A stretch of 24,021 nucleotides of DNA, from positions 1-24,021 of the forward strand of contig RXOD01004328.1 in NCBI GenBank assembly GCA_005223375.1, read 5' to 3'. Below the pieces are notes generated by a model. That model was given only the letters and a program-made list of their open reading frames with translations, was not told where the DNA came from and made no database searches. The DNA comes from Amoebophrya sp. AT5.2 (lineage: Eukaryota > Sar > Dinophyceae > Syndiniales > Amoebophryaceae). Positions 1 to 7,572 of this stretch are shown here, piece after piece (position 1 is the first letter of the stretch; every line of letters starts with the position of its first letter). The position numbers and the translations under genes are program-made.

Positions 1-70
1 GCACCGGGAGCGAGTGACGTCCGGTTTTTAAAAGATGTTTGAAAAGATGCATTGTTTTGACCTGTAATAC

Positions 71-631
71 ATGCGCATGCCCCGGTTCGGGCAGCTCGTG
101 ATCGCCGTCATCAGTGTGGTTTGTCAAAAGGTGCGCGAGCAGCAGCCCTTCGCCGGGGATGCTGCATTCGGGGCGGCAAGAACATCAACCGCAGCTGCCG
201 CTGGGGCAGACTCGCCGCCTTCTTCATCGTCGAGCACCAGTTCTGCAGGCGCGGCAAAGAAGGGAGGCTGTCCGAGCCACCTGCTCAAGGGAGATTCCCG
301 CTACTTTACAGAGGTGATCGGCGGGCTCGGCCTCGGCAGCGGAAATGCCGCGAGAAGTGGCCCGCCGGCGGAACCTCGTGCAGAAGATGTTGAAGATGTT
401 GACCAAAAAACTCTTGAGGCCTACCCCGCGACGAGTATGAACTCTTCGACCCCTGCGCTCGAGCACGTTCGGCAGACCGGCACGGACCTCTGTCTCCTCC
501 GCGTGTTGGAGGGACTACTCTTCACGCTGGAGAACGACGGCATGCTGATTTCAAACCTGACGCAGAGGCTGTTCCGCCTGAACCTTATCCCGCAGTTCGC
601 GGCCAGGCGCTGCCAAACCATTAAGGGTTGA
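71..631 (+). CDS. Hypothetical protein, possibly one exon of a larger gene
   Basis: Open frame of 186 codons from ATG at 71 (a second in-frame ATG is at 77), with an in-frame TAA just upstream at 65-67. The N-terminus is hydrophobic (LVIAVISVVC at residues 9-18) and could be a weak signal anchor. The middle is Ser/Ala-rich low complexity. The last 60 residues look like a folded helical region, with CLLRVLEGLLFTLENDG followed by NLTQRLFRLNL. Third codon positions are GC-rich, as in the confident genes here. I do not recognise the family. A possible GT donor at 627 lies one codon before the TGA, so the true C-terminus may lie in a later exon, but I found no phase-compatible acceptor. It is close to the window edge and its 5' end could be incomplete. 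Confidence 0.5.
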   Translation: MRMPRFGQLVIAVISVVCQKVREQQPFAGDAAFGAARTSTAAAAGADSPPSSSSSTSSAGAAKKGGCPSHLLKGDSRYFTEVIGGLGLGSGNAARSGPPAEPRAEDVEDVDQKTLEAYPATSMNSSTPALEHVRQTGTDLCLLRVLEGLLFTLENDGMLISNLTQRLFRLNLIPQFAARRCQTIKG

Positions 632-992
632 AAAAAGTCAGGTTTAGGTCCAGTGATAGGTTTTCTGACCGGGTCTGACAGCCCCGCCCCCTTCTTGTTC
701 AGCCGAGAGTAGTGGTCTAGGATCGGCAATAGAAGATGGCTCTCCTCTGGCCGATACGTTTCTTTTAGTATGCCTCCGTCGGACCAGCAGAAGGCTGCGG
801 TGCCCGATGCTGTTGGTGGTTTTTCAATCGATGCCGAGGGCCCACCAGTCAGTCGGCACTGTTGGGCCCTTCTGAGCCGGGTGCTGCTGGGTGCTGAGCA
901 TGAAGACTTCTGATCGAAGGATGACACTGACAGAGGGGATCCGATACGACGAAACCTAAAGCACGACCTGGATTTTTTCAACCTCTAAAACC
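632..992 (+). other. Gap with a short coding-like ORF (770-913)
   Basis: No firm gene. A 47-codon ORF starts at ATG 770 (MPPSDQQKAAV...) and ends at TGA 911-913. Its third positions are fairly GC-rich and it is preceded by a pyrimidine-rich TTCTTTTAG at 760-768 that could be a splice acceptor. It might be a 3' exon of the upstream ORF, a 5' leader ORF of the nucleotidyltransferase gene, or chance. An antisense open frame (421-981) also covers the gap but has no recognisable content. Confidence 0.3.
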
Positions 993-3062
993 ATGCTAAA
1001 TGTGTTCCGGACAAAGATCCCGATTTTCTACTCCCAGTTCTACGTCTACGATGAGGAGAACTTTGACGCCACGGTGTTGGGAAAACGCGTGGAGGAAATC
1101 GCGTACGCGCGGCACTTCCTGGATGACCCGGCGGTGCCAGCGGAAGGTGTTGTAGGTGGCGCGGGGGGCATGAACATCGAGGACCGCGGCCGCGGGGCCG
1201 GTGGACATGGACTCGATCTGGAAGAAAGAAAAGTGAGCGACCAGACAGGAGTCGAGGACGAGGAGGGCGCGGGGACATCCGCGAGAGATGAGTCACTCAA
1301 GCAGCTGGAACATCAGAAGATCCAAAGCTCTTTGCTGTCTCCGCCAGGCTCAGGGGCACAGGCTCAGGCTGCAGGAACAAGGACTGCAACTGCAAGTGCA
1401 ACCGTAGTTCCCGATACTTGCCCCCACGAACTCTCCCCCACGAGCACGACCCGGCGCCGCTACAAGTCCAACAAAACACGCTTCGAGAAGTACGGCTGCG
1501 AGAAGATTCTCGAGTACCTGCGCCCCACCGCCAAGTCCGTTCGGCTCCAGACCGAAATCTTGAACAGGCTCCGCGCCTGGCTCCTCGATTCCGAGGAGTT
1601 CCAATCAACGCTGGAGGGAATCGTGCGAGAATTCGGCGGGAGTGCGGGGAGTGGCAGGGACGTCAGCATCGAACTGTACGGGAGTTCTGTCAACGGATTT
1701 TGCACTCGGGACAGTGATATCGACGTGACGATCCTGCATCCCGCTCTGGCGCGGGTTGATCCCAGCTACGCGAGGGACAAGTGCATCCAACTCGCGAAAA
1801 CAGTAAAAGCGATGCTGATCAAGAATCTTGTCAGGATCGCGAACGAAGGGGAAGCTGCGGAGAGAAAGAAAGCAAGTTGCGCTGCTGACGAGGATGAAAC
1901 AAGAAAGCCAGCACCAGCGGCCGCGTTTACGAAGCTACCGCCCTGGGTGAATGCGCCGCAGGTGATTCACGCGCGCATTCCCCTGGTGAAAATGAAGGAC
2001 ATGCACATCAAGGATTTTGGCATCCACGAGACCGAAGACGCGGATTTGATGCAGGAAGAGGCGCAAGCGCCTTTGCGGTACAACATCGATATTTCCTTTA
2101 ACAACGTCCTCGGGTACGAGAATTCGAAGCTCTTGCGCGCCTACTCCACGTGCAAGACTTGCCAGGACCTCGGCATGCTGGTGAAGGCTTGGGCAAAGCG
2201 CCGCGGCCTGATCGACGCGCAGAACGGGTTGCTATCGTCCTACGCCTACATGCTGCTGGTGATCTTCTTCCTGCAGCGAAAAGGAATCCTGCCGAACCTT
2301 CAGAAGCAGGTGCCGCCGGAGGCGCACGTACGTGAGAACTTTCTGTACGGCTGTCACGATGTCACCTTCGACCGCACCTGGCTGCACGAGGACTACAGAA
2401 AAAACCAAAGAAATCAAAAATCAATTGCGGAGGTTGCGTTGGATGAAGAAAAGAACACGAGTAAGAAGCAGACAGGTGGCAAGTCGGAAGACGGAGCTGA
2501 GCCAGCTGAAGAAGAGGAACAAGAGAAGGCTGCTGCTAAAGCAGAAGACGAGGACGACCACGACAAAGGCACTGGCGCTGCTTCTGCTCTGGCAGAAGCA
2601 TCGTCTGCCGCCGCCCCCCGGCCCGACGGTGAGCAAAATACATTCTGCGACTCCAAAACTTCTGCTGCAAAAGAGCAACAAGTCCGCATCTACATGCTGC
2701 TGACCGAGTTCTTCCATTTTTTTGCGCACCAGTTCAATTTCCACCGGGACGTCGTCTCCGTACGCCTCGGTCAGGGGCTGCCGAAGTTGAAATACCTCCA
2801 CTACTTTCGGGCGGAAACTGCCGCCGCGCAGCAGACGGGCAAACGCCAGCTCTGGTCATGTCCGCTGATCTTCTGCAACTACCCTGGTGGAACGATAAAC
2901 TACCATCAAAGCCAAAGCGACACCAAGTTTGGTTTCGCTCCCCGCCATGTGAACATCCTGATCGAGGACCCGTTTGAGAAAGGCCAGATCAAGTGCCCCA
3001 CGTATTTAGGGCAGGAACGGCTCTGCTACGAGTTCTATGGTGTTGGGGCCAGCAGTTGGTAA
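993..3062 (+). CDS. Cid1/TUTase-like terminal nucleotidyltransferase (non-canonical poly(A)/poly(U) polymerase)
   Basis: Predicted 689-residue enzyme that adds untemplated A or U residues to RNA 3' ends. The nucleotidyltransferase signature is visible: GSSVNGF from residue 230, then DSDID at 240-244 giving catalytic Asp242 and Asp244. A third acidic position, Asp366 in YNIDISFNN, lies after an inserted Lys/Glu/Ala-rich stretch (about 283-312). The central domain follows (LVKAWAKRRGLID, then LSSYAYMLLVIFFLQ). A second acidic insert spans about 467-562. The PAP-associated region closes the protein, with HVNILIEDPFE near residue 650. The first 45 residues (FRTKIPIFYSQFYVYD) look ordered but are not part of the usual fold, and about 46-150 is low complexity. 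Base specificity (A or U) cannot be read from the sequence. The start is the ATG at 993 in an A-rich context. No intron is needed. The stop codon overlaps a donor-like GGTAAGT. Confidence 0.88.
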   Translation: MLNVFRTKIPIFYSQFYVYDEENFDATVLGKRVEEIAYARHFLDDPAVPAEGVVGGAGGMNIEDRGRGAGGHGLDLEERKVSDQTGVEDEEGAGTSARDESLKQLEHQKIQSSLLSPPGSGAQAQAAGTRTATASATVVPDTCPHELSPTSTTRRRYKSNKTRFEKYGCEKILEYLRPTAKSVRLQTEILNRLRAWLLDSEEFQSTLEGIVREFGGSAGSGRDVSIELYGSSVNGFCTRDSDIDVTILHPALARVDPSYARDKCIQLAKTVKAMLIKNLVRIANEGEAAERKKASCAADEDETRKPAPAAAFTKLPPWVNAPQVIHARIPLVKMKDMHIKDFGIHETEDADLMQEEAQAPLRYNIDISFNNVLGYENSKLLRAYSTCKTCQDLGMLVKAWAKRRGLIDAQNGLLSSYAYMLLVIFFLQRKGILPNLQKQVPPEAHVRENFLYGCHDVTFDRTWLHEDYRKNQRNQKSIAEVALDEEKNTSKKQTGGKSEDGAEPAEEEEQEKAAAKAEDEDDHDKGTGAASALAEASSAAAPRPDGEQNTFCDSKTSAAKEQQVRIYMLLTEFFHFFAHQFNFHRDVVSVRLGQGLPKLKYLHYFRAETAAAQQTGKRQLWSCPLIFCNYPGGTINYHQSQSDTKFGFAPRHVNILIEDPFEKGQIKCPTYLGQERLCYEFYGVGASSW

Positions 3063-3575
3063 GTTAGTAGATGGGTGGTGAGTGGAACTTGGAAGGGGGT
3101 CTTCCTCTTCGGGCCCTCCTTCCAGTACCTCGGTAGCAGGCCGCGGCCTCTCCCGCTCGGCAAGCCCGGCGCTCTGGCACCCTAGTACAGGTTGTATGGC
3201 GTATCTATACTGACATCAATGCCTCGCCACTCGAGGGACCCTCTTTTGCCCTACTTTCGGGCTCCATCTTCTATCACCACTCTAGTCGCTGGCTTTCCAT
3301 GACCTCCCTGGACCCTCCGAGGGCTCATCTCCCGATGCCGTGCGAGTCTTCCACCCTGTAAACCGGGTCGCTCGGATGCCAAGCCACCGCCTCTAGTATC
3401 CACATCCTCAATTTGGCACCATGGGCACCATCTGCATCTCTGAAACTAAGCCGCCCCCTAGCACTAGCTTACCACCTTGCCCCTTCATAAGATCCAGAGG
3501 GCGTACGCGTTACTGTCTGAAACGGTTTGCACGAAGCCAACCCTGCCGTGCGTCCGAAAAGCAGAAGAAAAGGTA
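3063..3575 (+). other. Gap with coding-like open frame 3137-3361 lacking an early ATG
   Basis: Pyrimidine-rich stretch between two genes. One frame is open from just after TAG 3134-3136 to TAA 3359-3361. It reads like protein (VQVVWRIYTDINASPLEG, then FALLSGSIFYHHSSRWL) with GC-rich third positions, but its only methionines are near the end. Its stop overlaps a GTAAAC that could be a donor, so it may be a 5' exon of the next gene or the remnant of one. The frame of the next gene is open from 3468 without an ATG until 3576, which also suggests an upstream exon. I recognise no repeat or mobile element here. Confidence 0.3.
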
Positions 3576-6155
3576 ATGAAGCAAATGCGGAAAAGCAGCG
3601 GCACTTCATCTTCTAGTTCTTTGGGGATTGGCATATTACCGAAGAAAGGCGGGAAGGAGCAGGCCGCTGGGACGAGCGAAGAATGTGCTGAAGGTGAAGT
3701 AGACGACAGGGGCGATGTTGAAATGGCGATATGCTCTGACGAAGAGGCGTCCGTCGAACGGAGCCAAAAAAATGCAGCGCCTGGAAATCCTCACGACATC
3801 GAAAAGGAAGATGCAACGGACTACCTTGTCGACCCGTTGCTGCTGCTTTTCGACGCGTCGAGCTACAAGGAGTGCGCCACCACCTCCGCAGGAACAGGCA
3901 TCCAGGACGCAGCGGCACCGGCAGCAGTAGCGGCTTGTCCTGCTGGCGCGAGTGGGCCGTTTGCGGAGCTGCAAGGTGGGCTTGGCGACAGGATAAAGAC
4001 GCCATCGGCTGTAGTTCAGCGGACTACAAAAACGCCGGCAAAGGGAAACCTCAAGAGGAGCCCAACCAGCACCCCAGGAGGGCTGAAGGTCTTGCAGCAG
4101 GGTGCGGCGGGGACTTCATCTGGGGAAGTACCTGCTTCGGGTTCGTACCCTCCCGGCATAAAAAGAAACACGGATGTTGGCGGAGCGGAAGCTGCAGGAG
4201 CAGGTACAACACAAGCAGAAGCCGTAGTAGAGGGCCAGCCACAGGACGAGAGCGACGCACTTCCAGTTCCTGACGCGAACAAGAACGAAGTAGCTAGCAC
4301 ATTGGCAGCGGAGGAAGATGACGACAATTATGAAGCGGCTCCGGTTCTTGCGTCCGATGATGACGATGAGGATGATGATGGCAGTAGCGTCAATTTCGTT
4401 GAGGAGGACAGCGGACCGGTACCAGCTGTGTCCTTAGTCTGCTCGAGCGGGGCCCTTTCCGCCCTTTCGCCACACGAAGGACTTGCGTCGCTAGTCTCCT
4501 CGCACTCACTTGCGGCGCAACATGTTCTTGACCACACGGTCGTGGGAGGTGGCGGAGCAGAGGCGGACGATGGAGATGGCCACGCAGCCGATACTAGTCT
4601 CAACGTGTCGGCATCATTCGTCATGACTCCGTTGGCCGCGATTCCACACGACACAACGAACTTTCAGCTGGATGCCGTCGATGACGAACAACTACTACCT
4701 TGTCAAGTAGAAGGGCAAACAAGCATCGGCCGGATGGCGTCGCAAGGCCAACAAGGTGAGATGATGTACGACGACATGCAACTCGACGCCCAGTATCTCG
4801 ATGTTCAGCATCACCTTCAGGCGGGTGAGGGTGATGTTGAAGCACTTCGTCAGGGTCCATCCTCAGCACCAGCAGCGGTTCAACTTCAACCAGAACACTA
4901 CAGCCACGACTACGCATTACGAGTGGACGGAGACCAACAGCGAGTTGCGGGACCACACCACCACCCCACACACCACGAGGACGGGAGCGTGTTTCTTGGA
5001 GGAAACCAGGAAGAGTCAAGGTACTGCGAAGACGAAGTGCAGAAGTTGTACTTGTTCGCGGACGAGGTGGTGCGAAACGGGGAGGAGGAAGAGCAGCAGC
5101 GAGGAGCTTCTGTGGATCCACGACCACTACAAACCGTTTTTCCAGTGCCGGACTGTCCGGCGGCGCCACCCTCGGACGAGTATCCGGATATGGAGTACCC
5201 GCCAGATGATTTTCTAGATGCGGGGAACGGGGCGCCCGGAGGGCGCGCGTCCAAAACATCGAGTGGGAGTTTCGGTTTCGCGTCCTCTAGCAACGGAGGT
5301 CTTCAAGCACTCATCGACGGAGCGCTGAGCCCCCCAGAACCAGAAGACAGCGTCAGTGAGCGAGAAGACGCAGCGCGACGGGAACAGGAGAACCTTCACG
5401 CGACCGAGAAGCAAGGGCCAGCGCCCCAAGCCCAGTCCGGACTGAACAAAAAACAAAAAATTTTGAAAAAAAATTCGCAACTAACCGCAGATGAATGCGG
5501 AGAGGCAAACAAAAAGAAAAAGTATGTTCCGCCGAACAAGCGTGGGGGAACAAGAGGAACCGAGGACGCCGGTTGGTCTCCGGGTTTGCCGGACGCTCCA
5601 GACAGCATCATGCTGTCATCTACAACATCTTCAAACTCAATTGGCTGCCGCCGCTCTGGGAACCACGCACTCTCACAAGGCTCCACAATTCCGTCGTTTC
5701 TGCAGAGTAGAGGACCGGCCGACCAGGGGAGCAGCCGCAGCGCCACCAGCGCCACTTCGTCGTCGGGAGCAGGGCGTAAGGACAAGCTGCCGGCTTTTCT
5801 GCGGGGTACCCCAGGGCCGAAAATCTTGGAAGCACTAGCAGGCTCAAGTACGAGGAGAACTAAAAAAGCTAATAAACGAAAAAGCGGCTTGCGTGCTGAC
5901 AGGTGGGCGCGAGATGAAGATCAAGATGACGATGAAAAGGAAAACAAACACAAACATACTGAAAACGAAGCAGCGAATCCGAACGCGAGTGACGACCGTG
6001 AAGAGCGGCCCACGACCGTTGATCATGCCGGCTCTCTACCCGGGCACGTCGGTTCCGGACCGGCAGACGGGCAGCGGCAGGCAGACGAAAATCCGAAGAG
6101 CAAGCGCGCATGCGACAGCATCATCACAAACACTCATACTCCTCAAGTGCAGTAG
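3576..6155 (+). CDS. Large acidic, mostly disordered hypothetical protein
   Basis: The first ATG is at 3576 and gives 859 residues. The frame is already open from 3468, so an upstream exon or a non-ATG portion is possible. The protein is almost entirely low complexity: Asp/Glu runs (DDDDEDDDGSS around 4351-4384), Ala/Gly/Ser-rich stretches, and a His/Gln-rich patch around 4795-4980. A basic segment at about 5440-5550 contains KKKKYVPPNKRGGTRG. The YVPP-x-x-RG type of motif occurs in several RNA-associated eukaryotic proteins, which is only a hint. Near the C-terminus KLPAFLRGTPGPKILEAL looks like a short conserved linear motif, followed by a Lys/Arg-rich and then acidic tail. No catalytic domain, signal peptide or membrane segment is seen. 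A role as a nuclear or RNA-binding scaffold is an inference from composition only. Confidence 0.7.
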   Translation: MKQMRKSSGTSSSSSLGIGILPKKGGKEQAAGTSEECAEGEVDDRGDVEMAICSDEEASVERSQKNAAPGNPHDIEKEDATDYLVDPLLLLFDASSYKECATTSAGTGIQDAAAPAAVAACPAGASGPFAELQGGLGDRIKTPSAVVQRTTKTPAKGNLKRSPTSTPGGLKVLQQGAAGTSSGEVPASGSYPPGIKRNTDVGGAEAAGAGTTQAEAVVEGQPQDESDALPVPDANKNEVASTLAAEEDDDNYEAAPVLASDDDDEDDDGSSVNFVEEDSGPVPAVSLVCSSGALSALSPHEGLASLVSSHSLAAQHVLDHTVVGGGGAEADDGDGHAADTSLNVSASFVMTPLAAIPHDTTNFQLDAVDDEQLLPCQVEGQTSIGRMASQGQQGEMMYDDMQLDAQYLDVQHHLQAGEGDVEALRQGPSSAPAAVQLQPEHYSHDYALRVDGDQQRVAGPHHHPTHHEDGSVFLGGNQEESRYCEDEVQKLYLFADEVVRNGEEEEQQRGASVDPRPLQTVFPVPDCPAAPPSDEYPDMEYPPDDFLDAGNGAPGGRASKTSSGSFGFASSSNGGLQALIDGALSPPEPEDSVSEREDAARREQENLHATEKQGPAPQAQSGLNKKQKILKKNSQLTADECGEANKKKKYVPPNKRGGTRGTEDAGWSPGLPDAPDSIMLSSTTSSNSIGCRRSGNHALSQGSTIPSFLQSRGPADQGSSRSATSATSSSGAGRKDKLPAFLRGTPGPKILEALAGSSTRRTKKANKRKSGLRADRWARDEDQDDDEKENKHKHTENEAANPNASDDREERPTTVDHAGSLPGHVGSGPADGQRQADENPKSKRACDSIITNTHTPQVQ

Positions 6156-7572
6156 CAGTGCTGGCGGTGGCTCGTCTTCTGGTTCTAGTGCGAAGAGTGA
6201 CGAGTCGCAGTCTTCCGGGCGAAGGCTATCGCGATAGCGACTGGCTTTTTCCTAGAAGAAGGAACGCAGGAGCTCGAGGTCGAGCACCAAAAGAACATTT
6301 AGAAAAATAAAAATATTATCAATCATTTTGGTACATGAAATGACAAATGAATCAAGATGCAGAAAATGCGCTACTTCTCCCACGTCAGTGTTATTGTCTC
6401 TCGATCGTCCTGCTCGTGGTTCGCCGGCTCTGTCCACCAAGGAGGACGCGGACGCGCTGCCTCTCCAAAAAACGGAAACGCCGACTCGAGCTTCCATCGA
6501 CGGGCACCTGTCGGCGCTTCTGGTACCATTCTCCCCATGTGAACGACGTAGAGGGCTCAGCTAGCTGTCAAAGCCTTCGCTTGCGCAGAATGAAAGAGAA
6601 AGAAAAAGGTGGCTCTCGTTGTTGTCTCTGCGGTTCAATCCTCGTTCTGATCATTCGTGAAGTTGAAGAAGGACGAGAAGTTGAAACGAGAGAGAGAGCC
6701 GGCGAGTCGGTGGCTGATGTATCAGTGGTCGAAATTGCAGCAATGCGTCGTCATCCTAATCGTGCGTGATGTGTTGCAAATCGTGTAAGTCTTACTTTAC
6801 TTGACCAGTTAAAAAAGTCAGCTTGCTGCGACATCGGTGACTCGTGATGAGGTAAAGAGGTACTGTACTCAAGCCAAACGACGTGGACGTACGTCGAGGT
6901 AAGACAAAGCCAGAAGAATAAGCGCGACTGCTCGTCGTTCGGTTCTTCGTTTCGTTTCTGCGTCCTAGCTACCCATGACGTGTGCGGAAGTTAGCTTATT
7001 CATTGTGACAGACTGATACTGATTGTCGTCGCCGTATATCTATCCATAATTTTTTGCGCGACCTTGTTGCGTAGATGGTTCTGGTGCCGATGGGGCGGGG
7101 AGAAGTGCCTAGTCGCAGTTCTATTTTCTTCTTTTTTCATCCAGGGACACAAATCTGGCCCCCTCATTCACTCTTACTTTACCCAACCAACGCAAACATT
7201 AATATAGCATTGATGAATGGTAGTCATAGTCAAGTCAATTTCCAGTTCCCCTCTAGCTTTGTCGCAAGCAGCATAATACTGAGTCCGACGCCGCGACCAT
7301 TCTGTTACCTTCCCAGGCGAGTAGATATCGGTCGTAGCGGCCCGATTCACGGTTACCGAAGAGAAGGCCAAACGAAAGAGCATAAACTTAACGCAGCTCG
7401 TCAGTACAAACTACATCTAGTACAACTCCAACTAGTACAGTTGAATTTGTTGCTTGCTCGATAGCCTCGAGTGACAGAAAAACCAATACTAAACACTTCT
7501 TTCTCGCAGCATTTATACCCGTAGTAGCTGCATTTTCATCTTTTATCATCGGTGGGAAGACGAGGAGCAGCG
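6156..7572 (+). other. Long gap with only weak ORFs
   Basis: No gene can be assigned with confidence. The best candidate is the ORF at 6347-6769, listed separately. A second frame, ATG 6340 to TAG 6564, overlaps it and is equally open. The frame at 7075-7464 has a composition unlike the confident genes and is probably noncoding. The section at 6770-7070 is AT-richer with many stops. The stretch before 7573 is the likely 5' leader of the next gene. An AT-rich AAAAATAAAAATATT at 6302-6316 may mark the 3' end of the preceding gene. Confidence 0.4.
6347..6769 (+). CDS. Possible small Arg/Cys-rich protein
   Basis: ATG-started frame of 140 codons. It begins MNQDAENALLLPRQCYC, followed by a hydrophobic patch LSIVLLVV, an Arg-rich stretch, and a second hydrophobic patch ILVLIIREVEE. 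Third positions are GC-rich in the first two thirds. Against it, the Arg/Cys-rich composition is typical of out-of-frame shadows, and a competing frame with more natural composition overlaps it (ATG 6340 to stop 6564). I recognise no family. It could equally be untranslated sequence. Confidence 0.25.
   Translation: MNQDAENALLLPRQCYCLSIVLLVVRRLCPPRRTRTRCLSKKRKRRLELPSTGTCRRFWYHSPHVNDVEGSASCQSLRLRRMKEKEKGGSRCCLCGSILVLIIREVEEGREVETRERAGESVADVSVVEIAAMRRHPNRA

Noticed and set aside
421..981. Minus-strand frame of 186 codons across the first gap
   Set aside because: Composition is not protein-like (Arg/Ser-rich) and no supporting motif or splice signal was seen. Chance openness in GC-rich DNA is the simpler explanation.
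4621..5259. Minus-strand open frame of 212 codons inside the acidic-protein gene
   Set aside because: Arg/Pro/Ser-rich shadow with no domain. The sense frame is continuous across it.
6320..6340. CATTTTGGTAC, resembling part of the dinoflagellate spliced leader (CCATTTTGGCTCAAG)
   Set aside because: Only about eight bases agree, and the diagnostic GGCTCAAG end is missing. I found no better match elsewhere in the window.
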